From Gemmataceae bacterium (GTDB lineage: Bacteria > Planctomycetota > Planctomycetia > Gemmatales > Gemmataceae), in contig JALHPZ010000004.1 in the NCBI GenBank assembly GCA_022842245.1, positions 1 through 64,000 of the forward strand: a DNA stretch of 64,000 bases. The letters are read 5' to 3'. Shown here one piece after another: positions 19,967 through 30,700 of the stretch. Below the pieces are notes generated by a model that was given only the letters and a program-made list of their open reading frames with translations, did not search any database and was not told where the DNA came from. Positions within the stretch are counted from its first letter, which is position 1, and the number at the start of each line of letters is the position of its first letter. The position numbers and the translations under genes were made by a program.

Positions 19967-20944
19967 ATGACGCGGTTGCTGCTGGTCTTGTCGGTGTCCT
20001 TCGCGCTCCTCTCCGCGCCCGCCCACGCTGACGAGAAGGTGAAGATCGACGCCGACACCAAGAAGTCGGTCGACAAGGCCCTCGCCTGGCTCAAGGACCA
20101 CCAGGACCGCGACGGAAAGTGGGGCAACACCGCCGTCACCTCTTTCGCCCTCCTCGCCTTCATGGCCAACGGCCACGTACCGAACCAGGGCCTCTACGCC
20201 CCCGAAGTCGCCAAAGCCGTCCGCCACCTCCTCGCCGAGGCCAAGGAGGACGGCTACCTCGCCGGTCGCGGCGGTGGCAACATGTACTGCCACGGCATGG
20301 CCACCCTCGCCCTCACGCAGGTCTACGGCATGACCGGCGACGAGGAAGTGAAGAAGGTCCTCAAGAAGGCCGTCGACCTCATCGTCAAAAGCCAGAACAC
20401 CGAGGGCGGCTGGCGCTATGATCCCTCCCCCACCGGCGCCGACATCTCCGTCACCATCATGCAGGTGATGGCCCTGCGCGGCGCCAAGGACAGCGGTCTG
20501 CACGTCCCCGACAACACCATCAAGGACGCCCTTAAGTACATCGACAAGTGCCACGACCTCCGCACCGGCGGCTACAAGTACATGCCCTACTCCTCCGGCG
20601 CCGGCTACGCCCGCACCGCCGCCGGCGTCTGCGTCCTCCAACTCGGCGGCGAGTACGAGGCCAAGCAGATCGAAGCCGCCGTCAAGTACATGGAACGTGA
20701 GGAGAACGACCGCCAGCACTACTGGTACGGCCACTACTACGCCGCGCACGCCTTCCACCAGGTCGGCGGCAAGAAGTGGGAAGACTACTACTCGCGAATG
20801 AAGGACACGTTGCTCACCCGCCAGCGCGCCAGCGGCGAATGGCTCGAACGGATGGAGCAGCACAACGGCGCGTCCTACCAGACCGCCATCGCCGTCCTCA
20901 TCCTCAGCGTCCCGTCGAACTACCTGCCCATCTACCAGCGCTGA
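19967..20944 (+). CDS. exported prenyltransferase/squalene-cyclase-like repeat protein
   Basis: The 325-residue product has a signal peptide (MTRLLLVLSVSFALLSAPAHA). Repeats of an alpha/alpha barrel follow: ALAWLKDHQDRDGKWGNTAVTSFALLAF, LIVKSQNTEGGWRYDPSP, AAGVCVLQLGG. These are like the squalene-hopene cyclase and prenyltransferase fold. The cyclase catalytic DxDD motif is not seen, so it is probably a non-enzymatic or polymer-binding barrel. GAGGA precedes the ATG. It closes the MoxR cluster and converges with the DUF1552 gene with 14 bp between stops. Confidence 0.85.
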   Translation: MTRLLLVLSVSFALLSAPAHADEKVKIDADTKKSVDKALAWLKDHQDRDGKWGNTAVTSFALLAFMANGHVPNQGLYAPEVAKAVRHLLAEAKEDGYLAGRGGGNMYCHGMATLALTQVYGMTGDEEVKKVLKKAVDLIVKSQNTEGGWRYDPSPTGADISVTIMQVMALRGAKDSGLHVPDNTIKDALKYIDKCHDLRTGGYKYMPYSSGAGYARTAAGVCVLQLGGEYEAKQIEAAVKYMEREENDRQHYWYGHYYAAHAFHQVGGKKWEDYYSRMKDTLLTRQRASGEWLERMEQHNGASYQTAIAVLILSVPSNYLPIYQR

Positions 20945-20958
20945 CCGTCCCTGACGGA

Positions 20959-22233
20959 TCAGAAGCCCGCCAACCGCTCCTTCGCGTCGCCGAACGTCGC
21001 CGCCGGCACGCCCATCGCGTCCAGGATCGCAAGGTACAACCCGCACAACTTCCGTTTGTCGTCGCCCGCCTTCAGGTAGTCGAGCGTCCGCCCCGTGCGC
21101 AGCGCGCCGCCCAGCCCACCCGCCAGCACCAGCGGCACCTGCCGGCCGTTGTGCGCGTTCCAGTGTTCCGACACGAACATCACGCACGAGTGGTCGAGCA
21201 CCGTCCCTTCCCCCTCCTCCATCTTCGCGAGCCGACCGAGCAGGTACGCGTACTGTTCGACGTGGCAGTTCACGATCGCCTGGTACTCCTTCCCCTCGTT
21301 GGAGTGGGAGTAGCTGTGGTGGTCGTCGCGGATGCCGAGGAACGGGTAGACCTGGCCGGAGAGGTCCCGCGAGAGGAGGAGCGTGGCGACGCGGGAGCGG
21401 TCGGTCTGGAAGCCGAGCGCGACGATGTCGCACATGAGCCGGGCGTACTCGCGGAAGTCCTTCGGCTGGCCGGCGGGGGGCCGGGCACCCGCCGGCGCGT
21501 CGTTCCCGCCGCCCGCGCCGGTCCGGTTCAAGCGTTGCACCTGCCGCTCGGTCTCCCGCACCGACTCGAGATACTCGTCGAGCTTGCGCCGGTCGGTACC
21601 GCCGGCGCGGCCTCCGACATCCTTCGCCTGATCCAGCACGTCGTCGAGGATGCTGCCCCGCAGCTTGCCGGCCTTGCCCCCGAAGAGGCTGTCGAACGCC
21701 AGCGCGGGGTTCAACTCGATCGGGACCGGCGAATCCGCCGACCGCCACGAAATGTGCGAGGCGTACACCATCGAATACTGGCTTTCGTGGAATCCGCTCA
21801 CGGGCTGTTCGCAGCCGAGGACGAGGCTCGGTTGCGGCGTTTCGTCCTCGAATCGCTTGGCGAGGACCTGATCGAGGCTGACGCCGCCCTGGATGGTGCG
21901 TCCGCGCTTCAGGGCCGCGCCGGAGAGGATGTTGCCGGTGCACTTGGCGTGCCCGCCGTCGCCCTCGCGGTTCCACAGTCCGTTGACCACGTTCAGCTTT
22001 TGGCGGAACGGCGCGAGCGATCGCAGGCTCGAGCCGAGTTCCATGTCGGCGCCTTGTCCCTTCGCCCACCAGTGGTCGGGTGAGATGCCGTCGCCGATGA
22101 AGAGGCAGGCGAACCGCTTGGGCGGCGCTTTCGCCCCGGCCGCGCCCGCGACCGACTCCATCCACGGCAGCGCAACCGTGAATCCCAACCCTCGGAGGAT
22201 CGCGCGGCGCGTCGGCATTCGCGGCGTGGTCAT
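20959..22233 (-). CDS. DUF1552 exported protein
   Basis: The 424-residue protein begins MTTPRMPTRRAILRGLGFTVALPWMESVAG, a twin-arginine-like signal. The body has DUF1552 features: GISPDHWW, RQKLNVVNGLWN, SGAALKRG, GGVSLDQVLA, and near the end SEHWNAHNGRQVPLVLAGGLGG. DUF1552 proteins are encoded next to DUF1592/DUF1587 cytochrome-like proteins in planctomycetes and are distantly like the DUF1501 sulfatase-like fold; function is unproven. The ATG at 22231-22233 overlaps the upstream stop as ATGA, so the two are translationally coupled. Confidence 0.92.
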   Translation of the reverse strand: MTTPRMPTRRAILRGLGFTVALPWMESVAGAAGAKAPPKRFACLFIGDGISPDHWWAKGQGADMELGSSLRSLAPFRQKLNVVNGLWNREGDGGHAKCTGNILSGAALKRGRTIQGGVSLDQVLAKRFEDETPQPSLVLGCEQPVSGFHESQYSMVYASHISWRSADSPVPIELNPALAFDSLFGGKAGKLRGSILDDVLDQAKDVGGRAGGTDRRKLDEYLESVRETERQVQRLNRTGAGGGNDAPAGARPPAGQPKDFREYARLMCDIVALGFQTDRSRVATLLLSRDLSGQVYPFLGIRDDHHSYSHSNEGKEYQAIVNCHVEQYAYLLGRLAKMEEGEGTVLDHSCVMFVSEHWNAHNGRQVPLVLAGGLGGALRTGRTLDYLKAGDDKRKLCGLYLAILDAMGVPAATFGDAKERLAGF

Positions 22234-25121
22234 GGTCTGGCTCCCGTGGAAAGTCGTTCGCGGTATCGGGCGGCCGAGAAATCCCGGCCGCGCTGTTGGC
22301 GGAACTGCGGACTCGTCGCGACCAGTTCGAAGAGCGGCGCGAGGCGGTATCCGTTCGCGCCGAGTTCGGCGCGCATGCGGTCCAGCAACGGTTGATCGGA
22401 GAGCAGGAGCGAACGACCGAGCGCGTAGCCGAGGAATTTCCGGCAGAGCGTGTCGGTGAAATCGTCGAGACGCGACGCGGCGACGCGGTCGGCGAACGCG
22501 GGCGTGCCGCGCGTCTCGGTGCCGTCCGGCCAGCGGACGCGGTCGTCGACCGGCCGGCCGGCGAGGTCCTTCGCTCGCGCCCGGCCCGTCGGGTCGAACC
22601 CTTCCATCGCGAGGCCGTACGAATCGAAACGCTGGTGGCATTTCGCGCATTTCGCGTCGGCAACGTGCGCCGCGAGCAGTTCGCGGATCGTCTTGCCGTT
22701 CGTGTCGGTCTCCTTCGCGGGCAACACCGCCACGTCGGGCGGGGGCGGCGGAATGTGCTCGCCGAGGAGCTTGTGCACCACCCAGAAGCCGCGTTTCACG
22801 GGGCTGGTCCGCTGCGGTTGCGAATGCCGCGCGAGGACGACGGCCATGCCGAACAGCCCCGACCGGCCATGCTTGCGCAACCCCTCGACGCGCACCCATT
22901 CGTCGCCGGTGCCGGGGAACGGCAGACCGTAGTGCGCCGCGAGCGGCTTGTTGACGTATGTCGAATCGCCGGTGAGCAGTTGCAGGATCGGTTCGTCGTT
23001 CCGCACGATGGCGGCGATCCACCGCGTCGGTTCCTCGAACATCGCAGTCTTGAGCGCGTCGTCGAACTTCGGAAACGTCCGTCGATCGATCGTTTCCTGG
23101 CGGAGGAAATCGCGGTAGCCGAGCCATTGGCCGAAGAACTCGCGGGCGAACCGTTCGGCCTTCGGGTCCCGGATCATGCGCCGGGCCTGCTCGCGCAGCG
23201 TCTTCGGATCGTTCAGCGTCCCGGCCTTGGCGAGCGCGAGAAGTTCCGCGTCGGGCGGGCCGGACCAGAGGAAATAGCTCAACCGCGAGGCGAGCGCGAA
23301 GTCGGGGAGCGGGACGACCGTCTCGCCCGGCGGGGCCGGAACGTCCAGCATCGCGAACTTCGGCGACACGAGGATGCGGACGATCGCGGCGCGGACGGCG
23401 GCCTCGACGCCGTGCTCGGGATCGCGGCACAGCGCATCGTAGAAGTCCCCGAGTTTGCGGGTCTCGTCGGGCGCGAGCGGTTGACGGTAGGCGCGTTCCG
23501 CGAAGGCGAGGAGGTCTTTCCGGTAGATCGGCCGCGCCGATTCGAGCGTGGCGGCCCGCCGGCGCAGGCCGGCGCGGATGTCCGCGAAGAACCGGGTGAT
23601 CGGGTGCCGGGCGAGTTCGTCCCCGGTGGCCTTCACGTTGGATCGCTTGAGGTAGACCGCCTCGAACCGTGCGAGCGTATCGTCCTTCGTCAGTTCCGGG
23701 TCCTCTTCCTTGAAGCCGTCGAAATCGCGGTGTTTGAGGAAATTCCGCTCGGAACGCTCGAAGAAGACGAAGCCTCGCAGCATCCGCTCGGCGATGTTGG
23801 TGGAGAACTCGAGTTCGCTCCAGAGTCGGTCGAGTTCGCGGTTTTCGTCGTCGTCGAGCACGAGGCGTCGGAGCGGCGCGTCGTCGCGGAAGAAGCCTTC
23901 GATGAGGTGGAAGCCGGCGGAAAGGCCCCGCGTGGGGTCGACGTAGCCGAACCGGTTCGGGAACAGCCGGCAGAACGCTTCGCCGGATTTCCGAACGGCT
24001 GGCGGAGTCGATTCCGTCGGGAGGTCGGGGATCGTAACGGAAAGCTTCGCGAGATTCGCCGGGTCGAACGAGCCGCGCGCCGCGGCGGTGCGGGCGCGTC
24101 GGGCGAGGTGATCGATCGGCCCGTTACCGGCGTTCGCCACGATGGCGGGGTCTTCCTTTGGGCCAAGCTCGCGCGCCAGCTTGGCCACATCGCCGGCCAG
24201 CTTGCGCACGGCGTCCTTCGCGGCCGCCGGATCGGCCGGTAGTTCGTTCCATCGTGCTCGCAGCCATTTCAGAAAATACGCGTCGCCGTCCGTCGCCGTC
24301 AGTACGTCGTCGAGTGCGCGGAGATATCGCCGCGAGAGCTTGCGTTCCCCGGCCCATTCCTCCAGCGATCGGTTTTTCAAGTTCGCCGGCCGGTGGCGGT
24401 ACGATCGCAGGGCTTCGAAGTAGACCGCGTAATCGACGGCGTGTTTTTCGTAGAAGCGGAGGATCGCCTGTTCGCCAAATTTCTGGCGATCGGCGAAGGA
24501 GACCACGGGATGCGGTGCGAAGGCAAGGCCACGGGTTGTCAGGACCGCATGGTCGGCCACGTATTCCGCGGCAGCGAACTGCTTGCGGAACAGCCCCGGC
24601 GACATCACGAGCGCCTCGCCCGTGTTGTTGAATCCTTCGCCGGAGGCCGGATCGACCGGGAAATCCTTCGCCGGTCGAATGTCGAAGCCCGTGAGGTCGT
24701 GGATCGTGGCGTCGTATTCGGAGTTGGAAAGCCGGCGCGAGGGCACCACCCCAGGATCGCCGTCGCTGCGCCGCGCCTCGACGAGCAGCAAAGTCTTTAA
24801 CGCCTCGGTGAACGCGGCGCGGTCCTTCGCGGCCGGTTGCGGCGCATCCTCCGGCGGCATCTCCTCGTGCCGCACCGACCGCAGGACGAGTTCCCAAACC
24901 CGGAATTCGCTCGCCACGTCCGTCGCCTCGCCAAACCGCTCCAAGTCCAGTTCGGCACTCGGTTTCTTGGCGTTGTGACAACGATGGCAGTGCGATTTCA
25001 GAAACGGACGGATCGTATCGCCGAACGGCGCGGCCACGCACTGCCGGCCCGGCAGGAATGCCGAAGCGGAAAACATCGCAACCGCGATGACGAATCGGAG
25101 CAAACCGGAATGGTCCATCAT
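22230..25121 (-). CDS. DUF1587/DUF1592/DUF1588/DUF1585 protein with cytochrome-type heme sites
   Basis: The 963-residue protein starts with a signal peptide (MMDHSGLLRFVIAVAMFSASAFLPG). A planctomycete cytochrome domain follows with heme motif CHRCH near residue 44. DUF1587 comes next (RRLSNSEYDATIHDLTG), then DUF1592 (ALASRLSYFLWSGPPDAELL), DUF1588 (GLFGMAVVLARHSQPQRTSPVKRG) with a second heme-like CAKCH, and DUF1585 at the end (DTLCRKFLGYALGRSLLLSD). ATG at 25119-25121 or 25116-25118 starts the signal. It overlaps the DUF1552 gene by 4 nt. It is probably an exported electron-transfer or binding protein; the substrate is unknown. Confidence 0.92.
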   Translation of the reverse strand: MMDHSGLLRFVIAVAMFSASAFLPGRQCVAAPFGDTIRPFLKSHCHRCHNAKKPSAELDLERFGEATDVASEFRVWELVLRSVRHEEMPPEDAPQPAAKDRAAFTEALKTLLLVEARRSDGDPGVVPSRRLSNSEYDATIHDLTGFDIRPAKDFPVDPASGEGFNNTGEALVMSPGLFRKQFAAAEYVADHAVLTTRGLAFAPHPVVSFADRQKFGEQAILRFYEKHAVDYAVYFEALRSYRHRPANLKNRSLEEWAGERKLSRRYLRALDDVLTATDGDAYFLKWLRARWNELPADPAAAKDAVRKLAGDVAKLARELGPKEDPAIVANAGNGPIDHLARRARTAAARGSFDPANLAKLSVTIPDLPTESTPPAVRKSGEAFCRLFPNRFGYVDPTRGLSAGFHLIEGFFRDDAPLRRLVLDDDENRELDRLWSELEFSTNIAERMLRGFVFFERSERNFLKHRDFDGFKEEDPELTKDDTLARFEAVYLKRSNVKATGDELARHPITRFFADIRAGLRRRAATLESARPIYRKDLLAFAERAYRQPLAPDETRKLGDFYDALCRDPEHGVEAAVRAAIVRILVSPKFAMLDVPAPPGETVVPLPDFALASRLSYFLWSGPPDAELLALAKAGTLNDPKTLREQARRMIRDPKAERFAREFFGQWLGYRDFLRQETIDRRTFPKFDDALKTAMFEEPTRWIAAIVRNDEPILQLLTGDSTYVNKPLAAHYGLPFPGTGDEWVRVEGLRKHGRSGLFGMAVVLARHSQPQRTSPVKRGFWVVHKLLGEHIPPPPPDVAVLPAKETDTNGKTIRELLAAHVADAKCAKCHQRFDSYGLAMEGFDPTGRARAKDLAGRPVDDRVRWPDGTETRGTPAFADRVAASRLDDFTDTLCRKFLGYALGRSLLLSDQPLLDRMRAELGANGYRLAPLFELVATSPQFRQQRGRDFSAARYRERLSTGARP

Positions 25122-25335
25122 GTCGACGGCGGGAGGAGGACGGCGGCGGGGGTGGGTCGGCTGATTCAATAGAGGATAATCGATCGGCGCGTCGAAGGAT
25201 AGCGAAGCGCCAGGATTTTGCGAAGTCGTTTTCGGACAAATCCATCCGTGATGAATCCGCAACGTTCAGCGGGTGCCGCAAGGCGACCGTTTGACGTAAG
25301 TCCTTACCGTGCTAAGGTGCTTCCGGAGTTCGGGA

Positions 25336-25375
25336 GTGATTCCGGCGAGGGGTGGCACGCTGGCGGCGGAATCAC
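25336..25375 (-). terminator. possible hairpin at the end of the beta-helix gene
   Basis: GTGATTCCG at 25336-25344 pairs exactly with CGGAATCAC at 25367-25375, 3 nt beyond the stop of the beta-helix gene. There is no T-run, so it may be an RNA-end structure rather than a true intrinsic terminator. The rest of 25122-25378 shows no gene and should hold the promoter of the DUF1592/DUF1552 pair. Confidence 0.35.
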
Positions 25376-25378
25376 GAC

Positions 25379-26698
25379 TCATCTCCATTCGATCCAGTTA
25401 CCGAAGCCGCCCTCGACCTGAGTCGGGAGCGATTTCGCGCCGTCGCGGTCGTCGCGGATCAGGAAGCCGGAGAAGCGGGAACGGGTCACGTTCTTCAGCA
25501 GCACGCCCACCGGTTGGCAGTCCAGCACCGTGCAGCCGGTGACGTGGAAGCGATCGCAGTTCGTGAACTCCATTCCGGCCTTCGCCGCCTTCACGCCCGA
25601 GACGTGCAGGCCGGTGATGGTGCAATCGGAGCTGTCGCGGAAGATCACACAGTTCGTGGTCGTCGGGCTTTCCTCGCCGCGGTAGCGCGGGTTGCGGTCC
25701 ATGGCGTTCGGGCCGACGACGACGTGGGCGCTGTGCTCGACGAGGAGGTTGTGCGAGTAGGCGGTCCAGAAGGTGTTGCCGGTGACGACGACGCCGCGGG
25801 CGTGGTCGAGGTGGACGTTCGTGTGGACGTCGCTGAGGATGTTGCCGGTGATGGTGACGTGGCCGTCGCGGAGTTCGTCGATCTTCGCGCGGGCGACGGA
25901 CGGCCCCTGGATGCGGATGTTCGCGCTGCCGGGGGCCTCGTGATTGTGCTGGATGGTGTTGCCGGTGATGGCGACCTCGGCGTGGGAGCCGCCGCGGGAG
26001 TCGACGTACACGTTGGCGGTGGGCGGGCGATCCTTGCCGTGGTTGGATTCGATGTCGCAGCCGGTGATGTGCAGGTTGCGGACCTCGCCGCCGCGGACGA
26101 CGATGCCGCCATCGTCGTTGTAGCTGACGTGGCTGCCGGTGATGTTGATCTGGTGCAAGTTGACGCCGTCCAGGAAGACGCCGATGCCGCGGTTCTGGTA
26201 GATATGGCAGTCGGCGATGGCGACGTTGCGGTTGCGTTTGACGAGGTGGATGCCGTGGCGGCAGTCTCGCACGTGCAGTCGCGTGATGGTGAGCATCATC
26301 GTGCCGCTCGCCTCGACGCCGTCGGCTTCGGGGTGGCCGCCGACGATCTCGACGCCGTCGAGGCCCGGCATCCGTTCGCGATCCCAGACGAGGGGTTTGA
26401 CGGACTTCGGCGCGGCGGTTCCCTCGTGGTGGCCGACGAAGCGGATGGCGGGGCCGGGGCCGGCCATGACGATCCGCGCGACCGTGCCGCCCTCGATGCA
26501 GGTGAAACCGGTCTTCTCGAGGTCGATGACGAGCGGCGTTTCGATGCGGTAGGTGCCGGCGGGGATGCGCACGTGGCCGCCCTTGTCGACGAGGGCTTGA
26601 AGCGTCTTGGCGTCGTCGTCTGCGATGGCGGGCCGGTAAGCGAGGATCGCAGCGAGGGGAACGGCGACGAGGGCAATCGCAACGAGACGGCAGCGCAT
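25379..26698 (-). CDS. exported right-handed parallel beta-helix protein
   Basis: The 439-residue protein begins with a signal peptide (MRCRLVAIALVAVPLAAILAYRPAIA). A pectate-lyase-like right-handed beta-helix follows, with repeated short coils: HVRIPAGTYRIETPL, LTITRLHVRDCRHGIHLV, VAIADCHIYQNRGIGVFL, INITGSHVSYNDDGGIVV, VTITGNILSDVHTNVHL. Such proteins bind or cleave polysaccharides, but no lyase active site can be assigned. The ATG at 26696-26698 is the first that gives a signal peptide. It follows the polysaccharide deacetylase gene after 31 nt on the same strand, which suggests a joint polysaccharide role. Confidence 0.85.
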   Translation of the reverse strand: MRCRLVAIALVAVPLAAILAYRPAIADDDAKTLQALVDKGGHVRIPAGTYRIETPLVIDLEKTGFTCIEGGTVARIVMAGPGPAIRFVGHHEGTAAPKSVKPLVWDRERMPGLDGVEIVGGHPEADGVEASGTMMLTITRLHVRDCRHGIHLVKRNRNVAIADCHIYQNRGIGVFLDGVNLHQINITGSHVSYNDDGGIVVRGGEVRNLHITGCDIESNHGKDRPPTANVYVDSRGGSHAEVAITGNTIQHNHEAPGSANIRIQGPSVARAKIDELRDGHVTITGNILSDVHTNVHLDHARGVVVTGNTFWTAYSHNLLVEHSAHVVVGPNAMDRNPRYRGEESPTTTNCVIFRDSSDCTITGLHVSGVKAAKAGMEFTNCDRFHVTGCTVLDCQPVGVLLKNVTRSRFSGFLIRDDRDGAKSLPTQVEGGFGNWIEWR

Positions 26699-26729
26699 GG
26701 CGGATCTCCGGGGATGGATTGCCTCCACG

Positions 26730-27668
26730 CTATCCGACGGCGGAGCCGATGGCAAACCGCACGAGCGAATCCGGGGATGCCAATAGGTCATCGGCCAGGT
26801 CGACGGCGCGGCGGAAGTTCCCGCGCGCGAGCAGCCTGTCGAGCCGCGCGAGGGTCCTGCCGATTCCGACATAGGTGCGCCACTTCGAAAGTCGCTTCAG
26901 CGGCAGCTTGGGCTGGTCGATGTCGAACTCCCAGGGGTGGAAATAGAGCATGCCGACGGCGGGCGAGGTTTTGGCTTCGAGTTGTGCGAGGCCGCGCCGC
27001 ATGAACAGGGGCGGGAAGAGTCGAAAGTATCCGCCGCCGGCGACCGGGAGGTTCTGGCCGGCGAGTCGCCACGTGGCCGGGGGGAGTTCGAGGATCGTGT
27101 GCTCGTTACCGGCAGCAAGGAACGGCATGCGCGGCGCGTCCGGGATGCCGTAGCGGTCGTGGCGGACGGGGAAGATCGAGCTGTCGTAGCGGAAGCCGAG
27201 TTCGACGAGCACGTCGATCGCCCACGGCGTCTGTCGCGTCACGCTGAAGGTCGGCGCACGGAATCCGACGACGGCTTGCCCGCCGGCCTGTTCCAGCGCG
27301 TCCTTGCTCCTACGCAGGTCTTCCCGAAAATCCGCTGGCGAGAAGCGATCCACGCGCCGGTGGTCGTGGCTGTGCGAAGCGATTTCGTGACCGGCGGCCG
27401 CGATGTCGCGCACGAGCTTCGGATGCGTCTGCGCGATTTCGCCCACGATGAAAAATGTCGCCTTCGCCTCAACGGCGGCGAGGCGATCCAAGATCGTTCG
27501 CGTCGTTGCTTCCATCCGTCGCGCGTACTCGTCCTTCAAAACCGCCGGGCATTCCAGCCCGAACACGGCTTCGATCCGATGGTGTTCCTCGACGTCGAAG
27601 CTGAGGATACAGGGAAATCCGGAAGTCTCGCCCACCCGTTCGTTCCTTGCGTGGTTTGGAGATTTCAT
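26730..27668 (-). CDS. polysaccharide deacetylase, XrtA/PEP-CTERM-associated type
   Basis: The 312-residue protein has a NodB-type deacetylase domain: LSFDVEEHH at the start (metal-site aspartate), ATFFIVGEIAQTHP, HEIASHSHDHRRV (H-x4-H-type metal ligands) and VVGFRAPTFSV. A C-terminal DUF3473-like part follows (GGGYFRLFPPLF, YFHPWEFD). This layout matches deacetylases found with exosortase and exopolysaccharide loci. The ATG at 27666-27668 is used; a TTG one codon earlier is less likely. It is cytoplasmic or periplasmic with no clear signal peptide. It is divergent from the giant TPR gene. Confidence 0.9.
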   Translation of the reverse strand: MKSPNHARNERVGETSGFPCILSFDVEEHHRIEAVFGLECPAVLKDEYARRMEATTRTILDRLAAVEAKATFFIVGEIAQTHPKLVRDIAAAGHEIASHSHDHRRVDRFSPADFREDLRRSKDALEQAGGQAVVGFRAPTFSVTRQTPWAIDVLVELGFRYDSSIFPVRHDRYGIPDAPRMPFLAAGNEHTILELPPATWRLAGQNLPVAGGGYFRLFPPLFMRRGLAQLEAKTSPAVGMLYFHPWEFDIDQPKLPLKRLSKWRTYVGIGRTLARLDRLLARGNFRRAVDLADDLLASPDSLVRFAIGSAVG

Positions 27669-27758
27669 CAAGATAGGTCATAAAACGGCGGGGTCGAACG
27701 GCCGCGCCACGCAATCGTCTTCTACAATGGTGGGCCGTTTCCACGCCGGAGTCTTGCC

Positions 27759-30700
27759 GTGAGCGTCTGGAGTTCGCGACGACAGATGAACTACAAGCGG
27801 GCCGCGTTGCTGCTGGCGGTGCTCGCCGCGGTGGGCGGGGCCGGGTATGCGGCCAACCAGCGCCAGGTGCGCCGCAACGCGGACCGGATGCTCGACCTCG
27901 CCCGCGCCGCGCGCGACGACCAGAACCGCGGCGACGCCCTGCAACTGTACGAATCGTACTTGAACTTCCAACCGCGCGACGTGGACGCCATCGCCGAATA
28001 CGCCGCGATGCTGGAATCGGACACGAACCCGAAGGCGCGGCGCTCGCTGCTCGATGGCTACGAGCGCCTGCTGCGGGTCGCTCCGCACAGGGCGGAGGAA
28101 CGCAAGAAACTCGTCGATCTCTACCTCGCGTATCAGGTCTTCACATCGGCGAAGCACCACCTCGCGCCGCTGCTCGACCCCGTAACCGGCACGCCGGACG
28201 ACCCGGACCTGCTGAAGCAACTGGCCACCTGCGAGTTCCGCCTCGGGCGTTCGTCCGAAGGCGTGGCGATCTTGAAGCGGCTGATCGCGACTGGCCGCGC
28301 GGGGCCGGAGGTCTACCAGAAGCTGGCAGACGTCTATCGCAAGGAGAACACGACGACGGCGCTCGAGGAAGCCGAGAAGGTGATGGCGCAGCTGGCGAAG
28401 GACCTCGCGAACGACACCGGCGCCCGCGTCGTTCGCATCCATCACCTGTATCAATCGGGCCGTGTCGACGAGGCGCGAGCCGAGATCGCGGCGGCGGCGA
28501 AGGAGGTGCGCGACGCGGAGAAAAGCCCGGAGTTCTCCCTGTTGCTGGCGGACCACTACGCGCGCGACCGGCTGTTCGATGCCGCGCGCGATGTGCTCGC
28601 CCGCGCCATCGGCGAGAACCCGAAGGACGCCCGCTTGCGCACCGCGTACTATCAGACACTCGACCAACTCCGAGACAAGGCCAAGGCCGACGAACAGCTC
28701 CGCAAGGCCGTCGAACTCGCCAAGAACAACGACCCCGGCACGCTCGACCTGATCGACCTGATGATCGACAATCGCGAATTGGACCTCGCGAAACGGGAGA
28801 TCGAGCGGCGCTACAAGGGGAAGGAAACGTTCCGCCCGACACACGACTACCTCGTCGGTCGCGTCCAGTTGGTGGAGGGCGATTGGCCGGCGGCGCGGGC
28901 GTCGCTCACACACTGTCTGGAGTTCTTCGAGAAACATCCGGCGCACTATGCCAAGGCGCAAGTGGGGCTCGCACAGTGCCAGACGCTCGCGAACAACCCG
29001 GAGCGCGCGTTGGAAGCGTACACGCGGGCGGTGGCGGCAAACCCACGGATGAACGCGGCACAACTCGGCCGCGCCGAGACGCTGCTGCGATTGAATCGCT
29101 TGAAGGACGCCGAGCCGATCCTGCGCGAGTACGCCGACGCCATGCCGGCGGCCCGGTTGGCGCTGGCGAACGCGAAATTCGCGGAGATGCTTGCACGCCC
29201 GGCGAACCGCCGGGTCTGGTCCGAGGTGGAAGCCTCGTTCGGCAAGGCGCCCTTCCCTGTAGGTATCGAAGTGTTGAAGGCCAAGCTGCTGGCGGCAAAG
29301 GGTAAGCCGGCCGAGGGGGAGGAGCATCTCAAGAAGCTCGTCGCCCGCGCCGGCGATTCGCCGGCGGTGTATGTCGCAATCGCGGAGTTCGCCGCGCGGC
29401 GTAGCCCGAAGGAAGCCGCCGACGCCATCGCGGCGGGCGAAGCCGCCATCGGGGACACCGTGCCGTTCCGGCTGGCGAAGGCGGGCCTTGCCGGTCGGGC
29501 GCGCGACGCGGCCGCCATTTCGGCCCTCGCTACCGATGCCGGGAAATTTCCCGCCGACGAACGGCATCAACTGCTGCTCGGCCTCGCCAACTGGCTGTAC
29601 GCGCTCAAGCAAGCCGACGATGCCGCCAGGCTTGCGAACCAGGTCGCGGGCGAACGGCCCCACGATCTAAACTCCCGCATGCTCCTCGCGCAGATTTATC
29701 TCCAAGCTGGCCAGCACGTCAAGCTCGACCCCGTGATCGCCGACCTGAAACGGCTGGACGGCGAAGGCGGACCGCTTTTCCTCTACGCATCGACGATGGG
29801 CGAACTGGCTCGCACGCCCAAGCCCAATGCGGCCACCGCGAAGCGCCTTGCCGAGCAACTCGACGCTGTCGTCCGCAAACGGGAAGTCTGGACGCGCCCG
29901 CACGCCCTGCTCGGCGAGCTCGCCCTGCGCGTCAATGACCCGGACTCCGCCCTTAAGCACTTCCGCAAGGCGTTCGAACTGGGCGAACGCGACGAAACCA
30001 CCTTCCGCCGGCTCCTCGAACTGCTGCTGAATCGCGGGCGAACCGACGAGGCGTATCGAATCCTGGACGATCGCGACAAGATCGCCGGGTTGCCGTCGGA
30101 CCTCTTCCAAACGCACGCCCTGCTCGAAGCGGCCAACGGCAAGGGCGGCGAGCGCAGCCGCGAGATCGTGCGCAAAACCGCCGAATCAAAGGATGCGCAG
30201 GTGCAACTCTTCCGCGGTCGCTGGCTCGTACTGAACGGCGATCGCTCCGCAGCAATCCAAGCGTTGGATACCGCGGTGAAACTCGATCCGCAACTCGCGG
30301 ACGCCTGGATCGCGCTCGTGCGCGTGCAGGCCGCCGGCGATTCGGCCGCTGCCCGCGCCACAGCCGCGAAAGCCGCCGCGGCGCTCGCGTCCAGTCAATC
30401 GCCCGCGCGGTCCGCACACGCCATCGGCACCTGTCACGAACTCGCCGGCGACGTAGCCGCCGCCGAACGCGCCTACCTCGCGGGCCTGCAAGCGACGCCG
30501 AACGACGTGCCCGTCCTCGTCTCGCTCGCCGACCTCTACCGCCGCGCCGGCCGCCACGCCGACGCCGATGTCCGCTGCCGCGCGATCCTCGCCGCCGAAG
30601 CCGACGACGACGCACGGCGTTGGGCACGCCGCGGCCTCGCGCTCGGCATCGCATCCGCGCCGAATTCGCACGCCCGGCTCGACGAAGCCCTCGCGGCGCT